64,000 bases of DNA from Hevea brasiliensis. Lineage: Eukaryota > Streptophyta > Magnoliopsida > Malpighiales > Euphorbiaceae. Of the stretch, positions 45,983 to 58,700 are shown in pieces. Position 1 is the stretch's first letter. Each line of letters opens with the position of its first letter. The stretch is taken from contig NC_079509.1 in assembly GCF_030052815.1 (NCBI RefSeq), positions 46,226,313 through 46,290,312 of the forward strand, in the 5' to 3' direction. Made by a program: the position numbers and the translations under genes. The notes below the pieces were generated by a model. It was not told the DNA's origin. It saw only the letters and a program-made list of their open reading frames with translations, and ran no database searches.

Positions 45983-47528
45983 TGTCACACCTATGTCCTT
46001 GTAAGGCATGACATGTTCCCGTAGCATACCTAATGAATTACTGAACTGCACCTACCGATAACCCATTAATTATGCTACAAGGAATTTTAAACAAATCATA
46101 ACTTTTTATCTTATTAATTCTTTTACGGAAAACTGCATGAGAATAGTTAAAATTCAATGTAAACATTCATTGGAAATAATGATAAACTAAATATTATAAA
46201 AGTTACATTTCCATAAGTCTCAAAATAAAATACATATAGTTACAAACTTAAAATATGATAGCAATGTAATGCTTTTAAATACATACTACTCAATGTCCAT
46301 ACATCCATACATATAAGTACAAAATACAATAAAAGGAAATTACAGGGACATACCTACAATATATACCCATAGTCAAAACCAAAATGCTGCTTCCAAGTCC
46401 CTCACTTAGCAGCCTTCTCCTTTCCCTTACCTGCAATAGCATAAATAAGCTATCGTTGAGTATATCACTCAGTGGTGCATAACTAATAAATTTAAAACTT
46501 AAGGTAAAACACAACTTGTCAAAGTACAAGAAATTATATATTTGCATAATCATGATAGCATGACAAAACTTTTTGAGTCCATAAGAATCATTTATTGAAA
46601 TCACATTTCGAATGAGAAATCATACTTTACAAATCACCATTCACAAAGCATAAGTGTTGCCAACATCAACACATAGTTTAGACTATGACACAAAATTTCA
46701 CGATCAATGCTGTGTTATACACCATGACAAAGCAATCTCAACCTCACTAATCATTATTAATGAGGGAAGGGCTAGCTAGCTAATGAGTACTCATATAGTC
46801 TCACCCCACTAACTGTTATTAATGGAGGACATAATCATATCAAATATCAAACCCCAAGTACCCATTACTACTGGGGAGTTCCGAAGTGACTGTCATGCTA
46901 ACTGTGGTTTCAAAATAATTTTCAAGAGTTTCTAAATCAATAATCACATTTGCAAAACAATAAACATATTCAAATCATCATAAAAGCCATAAAGGGGTGG
47001 CAATACACCAATTTCTCAAATGCAAGAGAAAAATCATATCTCATTCAAAATAGACTCATTCAAATAAACTCATTCAAATCAATTTACAATGTTAAAACAA
47101 AGAAAAAGGTTAGTTGTGCACAAACCTTCAATATTTCTTCTTTCTCGTTACTTACTTCTACTTGCCTGTTACAACTTCTTTTTCAATAGAAAACACACAA
47201 ATAGAATGCCTCAATACTTATCTCAATTGCTGCCAAGTACTCATCACATAAAGGTCTAATGTCTCCCTAAGTTAGGTTTGAAATTTCAAAGTGTTTTGAA
47301 ATTGTGGATAGCTTGGAGCTCTAAGCATTGAACCTAAATTTTTACCTAGTTCCCATCATAATTTGGTGAGGTATTCTTCATGAAACTTGTCCCTCTAGGT
47401 CTCGTCTTTATTTCCCTTTTTGAATCACTTCATTTGGAGTTGTGTATCCCAAGTTATGACCAAAATAGTAATTACTATGCACGTGGGGCTGATTCTAACA
47501 ACTTTGGTGACTTAACTTTGGCTAACAA

Positions 47529-48062
47529 TTTGATTGAGTTAAGTTCATAATTTGGCTCCAAGTTCCTCATATGAAATGTTCTAATATATTTTAAGTTTCC
47601 ATTGGTTTAAGAATCATCTAAATCGGAGTTTTTTAGAGAAAGTTATGGCTATGAAAAATTACTATTTATGTTACCATTCATTATTCTGGCAGATTTATCA
47701 ACTAAACTTTGCTCAGCAATTTGATTGGGTTAAGTTTGTAATTAGGCTTCAAGTTCTTCATACGAAATGTTCTACTATGTTTTAAGTTTCTATCGGTTCA
47801 AGAATCACCTAAATCAGAGTTTTCTAGAGAGAGTTATAGCCTTGCAAAATTTACTGTTCATATGGTCAATTTGCAAATTTTTAGATTTTGGCAGATTTGG
47901 TGACTTAATTTTGCTTAGCAATTTGATTGGGCTAAGTCCATAATTTTGCCTTAAGTCCTTCATATGAAATTTTCTACTATGTTTGAGGTTCCATTGGTTT
48001 AAGAATCACCTGAATCGGAGTTTTCTAGAGAGAGTTATGGCCTTGCAAAATTTACTGTTCAT
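47529..48062. repeat. Three imperfect tandem repeats of about 195 bp in the element A LTR
   Basis: Units start at about 47,529, 47,719 and 47,922 with TTTGATTG(A/G)G(T/C)TAAGT. Each carries a CATA(T/C)GAAAT(G/T)TTCTA segment and TCGGAGTTTTCTAGAGAGAG. The other LTR has the same three (from 56,057, 56,249 and 56,451). Confidence 0.85.
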
Positions 48063-49159
48063 TTGATAAATTTTCAGATGTCCAAATTTTGGCTTCTAGT
48101 TTCAAGGTTCAGTTAGGGCAGTTTATGGTCATTTTCTGGGTAGGGTATCTTTATGAAAATTCTAGCCCTATGTCTTAAGTTTCGTTTTTAATTAGTTTTA
48201 CGCCAATTGGAGTTGTGTAGCTCAACTTATGGGCTGCCAAGCACACTGAAGTCAGTGTGTAAAATTCTACCCTAGGTTAAATTTTCATTTCTTCAATTAC
48301 TTCCACTAACCAACGTCAATTCACATTTAACTCACCCCAAATGACCATAATTTAGCATTAATACATCCATAGCACTTATAGCACAAAAATCCCCAATTTT
48401 TCAAATCCCTAGTTTGCACTTTTCCCTAATCCTACCATTTTATTACTTCCATTCATCAACCCAAAGTCAATTCAAACTAAAGGAACCTCAAATGACCATA
48501 ATTTAACATTACACACATCAATTTCACTCTCTAGCACTAAGGCCCTAATTTTCCCATGAACCCTAATCTTCCATAATTCAATTTATGTAAATCTCAAGCA
48601 ATCTCTTTGCCCCAATCATGCATACTACTTCAACTAAGCTTGATTTTATCGTCAATTTCATTCAAATACATCAAACACTAAGTTTTCCCCAAATTGGCCA
48701 AAAGTTTCCCTCTTCATAAATGCACAATTTCTTTCAATTTCGCATGTTATTTCTACTCAAATAGACTTAAATCCATGTAATATACCTATAATTAAGTGTG
48801 AAAGTTGCTTACCTCAAGTGACTCTCTTTCTAATCTTCAATGTCTCTTCCAATTTTCTAAATCTTCTTGCTCCTATCCCTCAATCAAGGTTTTCTTTGAT
48901 GCTTTCTATTAATTAAAAGAAAACTCATAAGTGAAAGATGAGAAATCAAGAGTGGAGGGAGGTTGCAAATGGAGGAAATGAAGAAAAGAGAGAGAGAGAG
49001 ACGATGGGGTGAGGGTGGCGGCACATGAAGGAAAGAAGAAAGGAAATGGCATTTTTTTTAATTTAGTTAATTGTCTTGTCTCCTATATATTTATCCCCAA
49101 AAACTAGTTTATTTAAATTAAAATTTTAATTATGGCATAAAGGTAATTAAACTTAAGTT

Positions 49160-49600
49160 TTTATTTCTTTTCTTTTCTTTTTACATTTACATTTAATTTT
49201 CCTTAAAATTTCTTCATAATTCAATGTTTTATTTTCATTTAATTTAATTGAATTTTGGTTAAAAATCAACTTTTGAAGTGAATTGACCAAAATGTCCTTC
49301 ATCGGGTCATAATCCTTTTTTTTCATAATACCCGATGAGTCCTTAGATTTTTGGTTCTTTTGAATTTTTATTATGCATATTATTTCTTTTTTTTTCTTTT
49401 TACATTTACATTTAATTTTCCTAAAAATTTCTTCATAATTCAATATTTTATTTTCATTTAATTTAATTGACATTTTGGTCAAAAATCAACTCTTAAAGTG
49501 AATTGACCAAAATGCCCCTCATTGGGTCATAATCCTTTTTTTTCATAATACCCTATGAGTCCTTAGATTTTTGGTTCACTTGAATTTTTATTGTGTCTAT
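49160..49600. repeat. 219 bp tandem duplication, only in the 3' LTR of element A
   Basis: TTACATTTACATTTAATTTTCC begins a unit at 49,181 and again at 49,400. The second LTR has only one copy (from about 57,714). The duplication therefore arose after insertion, or in the template of one LTR. Confidence 0.9.
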
Positions 49601-49745
49601 CTCAATAAATTTTCATTTTATTTTTGGTCCTCAAGGTGTCTTTGAATAGTATAAGTCACAGACCAAAAATGATACTATTCAGAGCTCGGAGGTTCTGGGT
49701 GTTACAATTCTCCCCTCCTTAAAATAAAATTTCATCCTCAAAATT

Positions 49746-50203
49746 TAGCTAGTATCATTCTCTAAATAGCTGTGGGTGCTGCCTCCTCATGTCCTCCTCA
49801 CGCTCCCATGTAGCCTCCTGGCCTGAATGATGGTTCCACAGCACTTTGACAGTGGTATCTGCTTGTTCCTTAGTTGCTTCACCTAATGTGCCAAGATCTT
49901 AATGGGCTCTTCATCATATGTCAGGTCTGGATTCACCTCAATCTCCTCTACTGGCAAAATGTGAGAGGGGTTTGATCTGTACCTCCTCAATATGGAGACA
50001 TGGAAGACATTGTGAATCTTTTCTAATTTCACAGGCAATGCAAGTCTATATGCCAATGGACCCACTCTTTCCATAACCTCATATGGCCTAATAAAGCGAG
50101 GACTTAGTATCCCCTTCCTACCAAACCTCATGATCTTTTTCCAAGGAGAAACTTTAAGGAATACTTTGTCACCCATGTTATACTGAATATCTCTTCTCTT
50201 CAA
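49746..50203 (-). pseudogene. Integrase C-terminus and chromodomain, element A
   Basis: On the minus strand: MGDKVFLKVSPWKKIMRFG, LSPRFIRPYEVMERVGPLAY, and KIHNVFHVSILRRY (50,203-49,960). After a break near 49,885, VKVLWNHHSGQEATWEREED then MRRQHPQLF (about 49,846-49,755) is the chromodomain-like end. This part is thought to guide integration to heterochromatin. Confidence 0.9.
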
Positions 50204-50275
50204 ATCAATGTAGGACTTCTGTCTATCCGATGCAACCTTGAGTCTGTCTCTAATGAGCTTAATCTTTTCTTCCGT

Positions 50276-51030
50276 TTACTTCACTAGTTCTGGGCCAATC
50301 AACTTTCTCTTGCCCACTTCATCCCAACACAAGGGAGTTATACACTTCTTGCCATAAAGTGTTTCATATGGAGGCATTCCAATACTTGACTGATAACTGT
50401 TGTTGTAGCCAAATTCAATCAAAGGCAAGTGTGAGTCCCAACTTTCCTCAAATTCAATCACACAAGCCCTAAGCATGTCCTCCAAAATCTGAATGATCCT
50501 TTCAGACTGGTCATCTATCTGTGGATGGAATGTTATACTGAAGGTCAATCTAGTTCCTAGGGCTTTTTGGAGACTTCCCCAGAATCTAGAAGTGAACCTT
50601 GGATCTGTATCTGATACAATAGACACTGGCACTCTATGCAACCTCACCACATCATCAATGTATAGTTTGGCCAATCTTTTTAGGCTGTAATCCATCCTTA
50701 CTAGCAAAAAGTGTGCAGACTTGGTCAATCTATCAATAATAACCCAAATTGCATCATGATTCTTTTGTGTACGTGGAAGTCCTGTCACGAAATCCATAGT
50801 GATTCTTTCCCATTTCCAATCAGGAATTGGCAATGGATGTAGCAACCCTACAGGCACTTAGTGTTCTGCCTTTACTTACTGATAAGTTAGGTATTTGGCA
50901 ACATATTCAGCAATGTCTTTCTTCATTCCCCTCCACCAATAGTGCTCTTTCACACTTCTGTACATTTTGGTTCCACCAGGGTGCATCGCAAAAGGTGAAT
51001 CATGTGCTTTCTTTACAATGGTCTACCTCA
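50276..51030 (-). pseudogene. Integrase core, element A
   Basis: The minus-strand frame 50,857-50,276 has [20 protein letters not shown] (first Asp) and VSIVSDTDPRFTSRFWGSL (second Asp, normally SDRD/G). TFHPQIDDQSERIIQILEDM carries the catalytic Glu, and FGYNNSYQSSIGMPPYETLY follows. The zinc-binding part lies upstream, around 50,880-51,000 (HPGGTKMYRSVKEHYWW-like, out of frame). Several residues near the second Asp differ from the usual form, and the frame is broken at 50,857. Confidence 0.9.
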
Positions 51031-51720
51031 GTTCATCATTATCAGGAATGCACATTCTGCCCTTATATAACAACAAGCCTCATCATTTACTGACAACTCT
51101 AGTTTCTTGCCATCCTGAGCCTCTTCGATCAACTTCACATACTTATCATCATTTTGTGCAGCTGCTTTAATTTGTTCTGTCAATATTGGCTTCACTTGCC
51201 AAGTAGCTAACATCTGCCCATCTTCATCAATCTCTAGATTAGCATGCAATGCCCTTAACTCATGCACCATGGACAATGGAGAAACCCTCAAACCAGCCAT
51301 AGTCTTGGGATTTAAAACATCAGCTATAACATTAGCTTTTCCAGGCTGATAGTCTATCAAGCAATCGTAATCTTTTATCAGCTCTAACCATCTCCTCTGC
51401 CTCAAATTTAACTTCTTCTGCGTGCCCAAGTACTTCAAACTTTTATGATCTGTGTATATGTAACATCTCTCCCCGTACAAGTAATGTCTCCAGATCTTCA
51501 AGGAAAAGACAATGGTTGCCAGCTCCAAGTCATGTATAGGATAATTCCTCTCATGCGATTTAAGCTGGCGTGAAGCATAGGCAATGACGTTCCTATCTTG
51601 CATCAACACACAGCCCAATCCGTTATGTGAAACATCACTGTATGTGGTGTACTCTTTACCCAAAGTGGGCAAGGTAAGATTGGAGCTTCAGTTAAACGCC
51701 TCTTCAACTCATCAAAACTT
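51028..51720 (-). pseudogene. RNase H region, element A
   Basis: Minus-strand [40 protein letters not shown] and [20 protein letters not shown] give the RNase H fold (51,650-51,400). [13 protein letters not shown] is a changed form of the usual NVVADALSRK. The frame then runs into the linker before integrase and stops at 51,028. Confidence 0.9.
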
Positions 51721-52553
51721 TCTTGGCACCGATCAGTCCACTAAAATTTCACATCCTTTCTAAGTAGCTTAGTTAGTGGAGATGCTAGCATGGAGAATCC
51801 CTTCACAAACCTTCAGTAATACCCGGATAAACCAAGGAAACTCTGAACTTTTGTGACATTTCTGGGTGGCTTCCAATTAAGAATGGCTTCTACTTTACTA
51901 GGATCCACTTGGATACCCTCTGAAGATACAATATGCCCTAAGAAAGTAATCTCCTTTAGCCAAAACTCAAATTTAGACAGTTTGGCATACAACTATTTCT
52001 CTTTCAAAGTCTGCAACACTATCCGCAAGTGCTTGTCATGTTCCTTTACATTCTTTGAGTACACCAAAACATCATCAATTAACACCAATACAAACTAATC
52101 CAAACATGGCCTGAAGATAGTGTTCATCAGGCCCATAAAAGCAGCTGGAGCATTAATCAACCCGAATGGCATTACCAAGAACTCATAATGGCCATACCGA
52201 GTCCTAAAGGCAGTTTTAGGTATACTCTGCTCCTGCACCCTCAACTGATAGTAGCTTGATCTCAAGTTAATTTTGGAGAATACAGTTGCATCATTCAGCT
52301 GATTAAATAGATCATCAATCTGTGGTAGAGGATATCTGTTCTTTATGGTCACCTTATTCAATTGTCTGTAGTCTATGCATAGACAGAGAGTACCATCCTT
52401 CTTCTTCACAAATAATACTGGTGCTCCCCAATGTAACATGCTAGGGCGGATGAAACCCTTATCTTGCAATTCCTGCAATTGCACCTTCAACTCTTTCAAC
52501 TCAGCATGTGCCATCCTATAAGGAGTGATGGAGATTGGCTCCACACTAGGCAT
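51720..52553 (-). pseudogene. Reverse transcriptase, element A
   Basis: The minus-strand RT begins [20 protein letters not shown] and continues [40 protein letters not shown] and [20 protein letters not shown]. The catalytic LIDDVLVYS box is at about 52,082-52,056, with both Asp codons intact (52,071-52,076). An in-frame TAG follows PCLD (about 52,097). Further stops occur in the thumb and connection (near 51,993 and 51,742). It keeps the active site but cannot be translated through. Confidence 0.92.
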
Positions 52554-52605
52554 AGTCTCTATTTCAAAGTTGCACCTCTCTTTCTAGAGGCAATCCCGGC
52601 AAATC

Positions 52606-53214
52606 TTACAGAAACACATCAGGAAAATCCCATACTATAGGAATATCCTTAAGATCTAGACTCCCCACCTGGGTGTCTATCACATGAGCTAAATAAGCTT
52701 CACATCCTTTTCTAATCATCTTCCTAGCAAGTGCAGCTGAAATAATGTTGGATGGCAATAACTGCTTCTCCCTGTGTATCACTAAATCTGCATATTCGAG
52801 AAGACCAAAAGTGACTATCTTCAGTCTACAGTCAATCATGGCATGGTGCCTGGCTAACCAATCCATGCCCAAGATGATAACATAATCTCGGAAGGGCATT
52901 TCAATTAAGTCTGATAGGAATGTATGTCCTTGGATCACCAAAGGACAATCTTCATACAATTTGTTCACCTTAACCTCTTGTCCTAAAGGACTAGTCACTA
53001 GCACATCATGATCCAATTTCACACAAGGAATAGCAACAGAGCATGCAATACTAGCACTAGCATAAGAATGTGTAGAACCAGGGTCAAACAACACATATAC
53101 ATCTCTACCAAAGATTGAGAAAGTACCAGCCGCAACATCTAATGTCTCAGCTTCATTCCTCTGGTGCATGGTGTACACCCTAGCTGGTGCACCACTCTGC
53201 TCTAGTTGGCTCAC
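52606..53214 (-). pseudogene. Protease region, element A
   Basis: The minus-strand VYVLFDPGSTHSYASASIAC contains the D-P-G-S-T-H active-site block typical of plant chromoviruses. YVIILGMDWLARHHAMIDCR is the second conserved block. KDIPIVWDFPDVFL leads towards RT. The frame breaks after VFL at 52,606, near the EELPGLP-type linker. Confidence 0.9.
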
Positions 53215-53346
53215 TGTGCCCTGGCTGCCAGAAGTGTTACCTCTACCCTGGCCTCAGCCTCTACTAACTGTCTGTTGTCCTCTGGAAGCAGAACCTTGAG
53301 CAGATCCCTCAGTGGTGGTAGGTGGCCCAGACTTGCGGGCACTAGT

Positions 53347-54273
53347 TCAATCTCTAGCAAAATGCCCACTTCCACCACAGTTGTAACATGCTCCTATGGC
53401 CTTATTGCATACTCCTTCATGAGTCCTGCCACAAGTTTCACAGGTACGGATAGGAAAGGAACCCTTAGATGTCTACTGTCTAGATCTAGGTGGCCTCAGC
53501 CCTAAGAATCTTCCCCTACTAGATCCTCTGTTACTTGGTACTTCAAAACTCTTCCTCTTACCCCAACTGCTGCCAGAAGCTTGACCAGAAGTCTTCCCAC
53601 TCTTGTCTTTTTCTTCTGTTCCCTTTCTAGCGGCCCATTCTAACTCAATCCTTTCTAATTCCAGGGCTTGGGATATCAATTTTGAGAAGTTCTCATGTCG
53701 AAACCCAACCACTTGCATTCATAAGCTAGGCCTTAATCTGGCTTCAAAGCACTTGCATCTGTCTCTACTAGTGGTGAGTAAATTCCTAGCATAGTGACTT
53801 AGGCGAGAGAACTCCCTCTCATACTCTGCCACAGTCCTATCACCCTACTTCAGACTCAAAAACTCTTGTAGCTTCATATCCACATAGGTATCAGGAACAT
53901 ACTTCTGTCTAAACTCCCTCAGAAAATCTTCCCAAGTCAGAACTGGAGGCTCTACCAGGCTATGGGGAATAGTCTTCCTCCATTCATAAGCGTCCCCTTG
54001 CAACAAAGAAATGGAGTATTGGAACTTCAGATCATCTGTGCAGTGTAATTTCTTGAATACTCTCTCCATTCTCTCAAGCCATTGTTCTACTTCCAGTGGA
54101 TCCACTGTACCCTTGAACTCTATTGCCCCATACTTCATTAACTTTTCATACTGTCTGGCTGGAGGCAGTGGTTGCACTGAAGGTGCTTGTACTGGAGCTT
54201 GGATTGGTATATTGCCAGCCATTTGCTGAAATAGTGCAGCCATCTGCTGAGCAAACTGAGTAGAAAACTGCAT
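53347..54273 (-). pseudogene. gag of element A
   Basis: From the ATG at 54,273: Gln-rich MQFSTQFAQQMAALFQQMAG, a Pro-rich linker, then the retrotransposon gag domain (FKGTVDPLEVEQWLERMERV, DLKFQYSISLLQGDAYEWRK, WEDFLREFRQKYVPDTYVDM). A second frame (53,718-53,473) has ALELERIELEWAARKGTEEK. The zinc knuckle CYNCGGSGHFARD is at 53,388-53,350, but its last Cys codon is TGA (53,347-53,349). A frameshift lies near 53,845. An earlier start than 54,273 cannot be excluded. Confidence 0.9.
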
Positions 54274-54543
54274 GGGCAGGACGGGTGTAGCTAACCCACT
54301 GTCATTTTAAGGAGCTAGGGCCTCCCCCTGTGCCTCAGTTGCTACAGATTGCTCTACTGTGTGATCCCCCTCTTCTATACCAAAGCACAAAGAATTCTAC
54401 TCCCTGGACAACCAAAACAAGGAGATTTCCCTCCATTAGTCCATATTTATGATGTAATGCACTATATGAATCAATTAATGACAATTGAGCAGTTGTACTT
54501 ATCAAAATTTTTTAAATATGCAATTTCAAAACTTGTATGAAAA

Positions 54544-54560
54544 CCAAAGCTCTGATACCA
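54544..54560 (-). promoter_or_regulatory. Primer-binding site of element A
   Basis: The minus strand reads TGGTATCAGAGCTTTGG, complementary to initiator Met-tRNA, eight bases inside the 5' LTR end. Confidence 0.92.
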
Positions 54561-54568
54561 CTAAAACA

Positions 54569-57500
54569 TGTCACACCTATTCCCTTGTAAGGCATGACAT
54601 GTTTCTGTAGCATACCTAATAAATTATCGAACTACACCTATTGATAACCCATTAATTATGCTACAAGGGATTTTAAACAAATCATAGGTTTTTATCTTAT
54701 TAATTCTTTTGTGAAAAACTGCATGATAATAGTTAAAATTCAATGTAAACATTCATTGGAAATAATGATAGACTAAATATTACAAAAGTTACATTTCCAT
54801 AATCTCAAAATAAAATATAAATAGTTACAAACTCAAAATGTGATATCAATGTAATGCTTTTAAATACAAATTGCTCATTATTCGTACATCCATACATATA
54901 GGTACAAAATATATCAAAAGAAAATTATAGGGGTATACCTACGATATATACCCATAGTCAAAACCAAAATGTTGCGTTCAAGTCTCTCACTCGGCAACCT
55001 TCTCCTTTCTCTTACCTGTGACAACATAAATAATCTATCGCTGAGTATATCACTCAGTGGTGCACAACTAATAACTTTAAAACTTAAGGTAAAACATAAC
55101 TTATCAAAATATAAGAAATCAAATATTTGCATAATCATGATAGCATCACAAAACTTTCTGATTCCATAAGAATCATTTATTGAAATCACATTTCTAATGC
55201 GAAATCATACTTTACAAATCACCATTCACAAAGCATAAGTGTTGCCAACATCAACACATAGTTTAGACCATGACACAAAATTTCACGATCAATGCCGTGT
55301 TGTACACCATGACAAAGCAATCTCAACCTCACTAACTGTTATTAATGAGGGAAGGGCTAGCTAGCTAATGAGTACTCATATAGTCTCACCCCACTAACCG
55401 TTATTAAAGGGGGATATAATCATATCAAATATTAAAACCCAAGTAGCCGTTACTACTGGAGAGCTCCGAAGGGACTGTCATGCTAACTGTGGTTTCAACA
55501 CAATTTTTGAGAGTTTCTAAATCAATAATCATATTTGCAAAACAATAAACATATTCAAATCATCATTTAAATCAAACTCATTCAAATAAACTCATTTAAA
55601 TCAAACTCATTCAAATCAATTTACAAGGTTAAAACAAAGAAAAAGGTTAGTTGTGCACAAACCTTCAATATTTCTTCTTTCTCATTACTTACTTCTCCTT
55701 GCCCATTCCAACTTCTTTTTCAATTGAAAACACACAAATAGAATGCCTCAATATGCATCTCAATTGCTACCAAGTACTCATCACATAAAGGTCTAATGTC
55801 TCCCTAAGTTAGGTTTGAAATTTCAAAGTGTTTTGAAATTTCAAACAGCTTGGAGCTCTAAGTATTGAACCCAAATTTTTACCTAGTTTTAATCATAATT
55901 TGATGAGGTGTTCATTGTCACTCTAGGTCTCATCTTTATTTTTCTTTTTGAATCACCTCATTTGGAGTTGTGTAACCCAAGTTATGACCAAAACAGTGAT
56001 TACTGTTTACGTAGGGCTGATTCTGGCAGCTTTGGTGACTTAACTTTGGCTAACAATTTGATTGAGTTAAGTTCATAATTTGGCCCCAAGTTCTTCATAT
56101 GAAATGTTCTAATATGTTTTAAATTTCTATCGGTTCAAGAATCATCTAAATTGGAGTTTTTTAGAGAAAGTTATGGCTATGTAAAAATTACTATTTATGT
56201 TACTATTCATTGTTCTAGCAGATTTATCAACTCAAATTTGCTCAGCAATTTGGTTAGGTTAAGTTCGTAATTAGGCTTCAAGTTCTTCATACGAAATGTT
56301 AAACTATATTTTAAGTTTCTATCGGTTGAAGAATCACCTAAATCGGAGTTTTCTAGAGAGAGTTATAGCCTTGCAAATTTTACTATTCATATGATCAATT
56401 TGAAGATTTTCAGATTTTGGCAGATTTGGTAACTCAAATTTGCTTAGAAATTTGATTGGGTTAAGTCCATAATTTGACCTTAAGTTCTTCATATGAAATA
56501 TTCTACTATGTTTTAGGTTTCCATTGGTTTAAGAATCACCTAAATCAGAGTTTTCTAGAGAGAGTTTATGCCTTGCAAAATTTATTGTTCATTTGATAAA
56601 TTTTCAGATGTCTAGATTTTGGCTTCTAGTTTCAAGGTTCATTTAGGGCAGTTTATGGTCATTTTCTGGGTAGGGTATCTTCATGAAAATTCTAGCCCTA
56701 TGTCTTAAGTTTCATTTTCAATTGCTTTATGCCAATTGGAGTTGTGTAGCTTAACTTATGGGCTGCCAAGCACACTGAACTTAGTGTGTAAAATTCTACC
56801 CTAGGTTAAATTTTCATTTCTTCAATTATCTTCACTAACCAAAGTCAATTCACATTTAACTCATCCCAAATGACCATAATTTATCATTAATACATCCATA
56901 GCACTCATAGCACAAAAATCCCCAATTTTTCAAATCTCTAGTTTGTACTTTTCTCCAATCCTACCATTTCATTACTTTCATTCATCAACCCAATGTCAAT
57001 TCAAACTAAAGGAACCTCAAATAACTATAATTTAATACTACACACATCAATTTCACTCTCTAACACTAAAGCCCTAATTTCCCCATGAACCCTAATCTTC
57101 CATAATTCAATTTATGCAAATCTCATGCAATCTCTTTGCCCCAATCATGCATACTACTTCAACTAAGCTTGATTTCATCATCAATTTCATTCAAATACAT
57201 CAAACCCTAAGTTTTTCCTAAATTGGCCAAAAGTTTCCCTCTTCATAAATGCACAATATCTTTCAATTTCACATGCTCTTTCTACTCAAATAGACTTAAA
57301 TCCATGTAATATACCTATAATTAAGTATGAAAGTTGCTTACCTCAGGTGACTTTCTTTCCAATCTTCAATGTCTCTTCCAATTTTCTAAATCTTCTTGCT
57401 CCTATCCCTTAATCAAGGTTTTCTTTGATGCTTTCTATTAATTAAATAGAAAACTCATGGGTGAAAGATGGGAAATCAAGAGTGGAGGGAGGTTGCAAAT

Positions 57501-58021
57501 GGGGGAAATGAAGAAAAGAGAGAGAGAGAGAGAGAGAGGATGGGGTGAGGGTGGCGGCACATGAAGGAAAGAAGAAGGGAAATGGCCTTTTTTTTTTTTT
57601 AATTTTAGTTAATTGTCTTGTCTCTTATATATTTATCCCAAAAAATTAGTTTATTTAAATTAAAATTTTAATTGTGGCATAAAGGTAATTAAACTTAAGT
57701 TTCTTTTTTCTTTTTACATTTACATTTAATTTTCCTCAAAATTTCTTCATAATTCAATATTTTATTTTCATTTAATTTAATTGATATTTTTGTTCAAAAA
57801 TCAACTCTTGAAGTGAATTAACCAAAATGCCCCTCATCGGGTCATAATCTTTCTTTTTCATAATACCGGATGAGTCCTTAGATTTTTGGTTCACTTGAAT
57901 TTTTATTGTGTCTATCTCAATAAATTTTCATTTTATTTTTGGTCCTCAAGGTGTCTTTGAATAGTACAAGTCACAGATAAAAAATGGTACTATTCAGAGT
58001 TTGGAGGTTCTGGATGTTACA
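54569..58021 (-). repeat. 5' LTR of element A
   Basis: Aligns by eye along its whole length with 45,983-49,706. A (GA)n run is longer here (57,512-57,538) than in the partner (about 48,986-49,001). ORFs in it are composition artefacts. Confidence 0.94.
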
Positions 58022-58183
58022 GAAACCATTAAAACATTTTCATTTTTAAATACATTTAGAAAACATCATAAATATAAACACATGTACTTCTTACCACCAT
58101 TCGCTTGCCTATGGAACCTTTGAATGCGTCAGAATATTCCATCAATGATAGAAATTTCTACGTCAGAAAATGAGAGTGTTACA
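58022..58183 (-). repeat. 3' LTR of element B, start (U3) part
   Basis: On the minus strand it starts TGTAACACTCTCATTTTCTG and runs to the element A insertion point. It matches the first part of the LTR at 61,874 onward, e.g. TTAATGGAATATT against TTGATGGAATATT. The polypurine tract AAAGGGGGGAGAA directly precedes it. Confidence 0.82.
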
Positions 58184-58700
58184 TTCTCCCCCCTTTAAAA
58201 ACATATGTTCTCGAATGTTAAGACAAATACATAACATGTAAACACATAAAGCATAACATAAACAAACATGGCAAAACATACCAAGAACAGGTGAGGATAT
58301 TGGTGTAACATGGAGTCATGGGTCTCCCACATGCATTCTTCCATGTTATGGCAATTCTAAAGGACTTTGACCATAGGTATCTCCTTGTTCCTTAGCCTCC
58401 TAATCTATGTGTCCACATTTCGTATCGGTTATTTGACATTAGAAAGATCCTCTAAAATTTCCATGTCGAGTTCATTTATAACCTTATTTGGATCTACTAC
58501 ATACTTCCACAACATAGAAACATGAAATACTAGATGGATCCTAGTGGCAATGCTAACATATAAGATAAATTTTCAACCCTTTATAGCACCTCTTGTCGTC
58601 TAATATATTTTGGAGCTAGTTTTCCTCTTCTCCCAAATCGAAGGACACCCTTCAAAGGAGATACCTTAAGAAGCACTATATCTGCTTCTTAGAAAACCAC
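58184..58700 (-). pseudogene. Integrase C-terminus and chromodomain, element B
   Basis: On the minus strand LRNKEIPMVKVL, a stop, then NCHNMEECMWETHDSMLHQY (about 58,395-58,295) is a Tekay-type chromodomain end. LKGVLRFGRRGKLAPKY-like sequence precedes it at about 58,660-58,600. Stops and frameshifts are frequent. Confidence 0.75.

Larger units (their letters stand above)
45983..49706 (-). repeat. 3' LTR of element A
   Basis: It is 271 bp longer than its partner, mainly because of a 219 bp tandem duplication at about 49,160-49,600. It also contains three imperfect ~195 bp direct repeats (47,529-48,062). On the minus strand GGATAAATATATAGG near 49,080-49,095 is a TATA-like site present in both LTRs. 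Confidence 0.94.
45983..58021 (-). mobile_element. Ty3/gypsy chromovirus, full length, element A
   Basis: LTRs at 45,983-49,706 (3,724 bp) and 54,569-58,021 (3,453 bp) flank a minus-strand gag-pol, with perfect target duplications GAAAC. The primer site TGGTATCAGAGCTTTGG is the revcomp of 54,544-54,560, and the polypurine tract AAGGAGGGGAGAAT is the revcomp of 49,707-49,720. The domain order and chromodomain match the Tekay-like type, as in G1, but the LTRs are unrelated to those of G1. It inserted into the 3' LTR of element B. Stops and frameshifts break gag and pol. Confidence 0.96.

Noticed and set aside
49153..49482. 109-codon Lys-rich ORF with an internal repeat (KLNENK...NYEEI)
   Set aside because: The repeat is the translated 219 bp tandem duplication in the LTR of element A.
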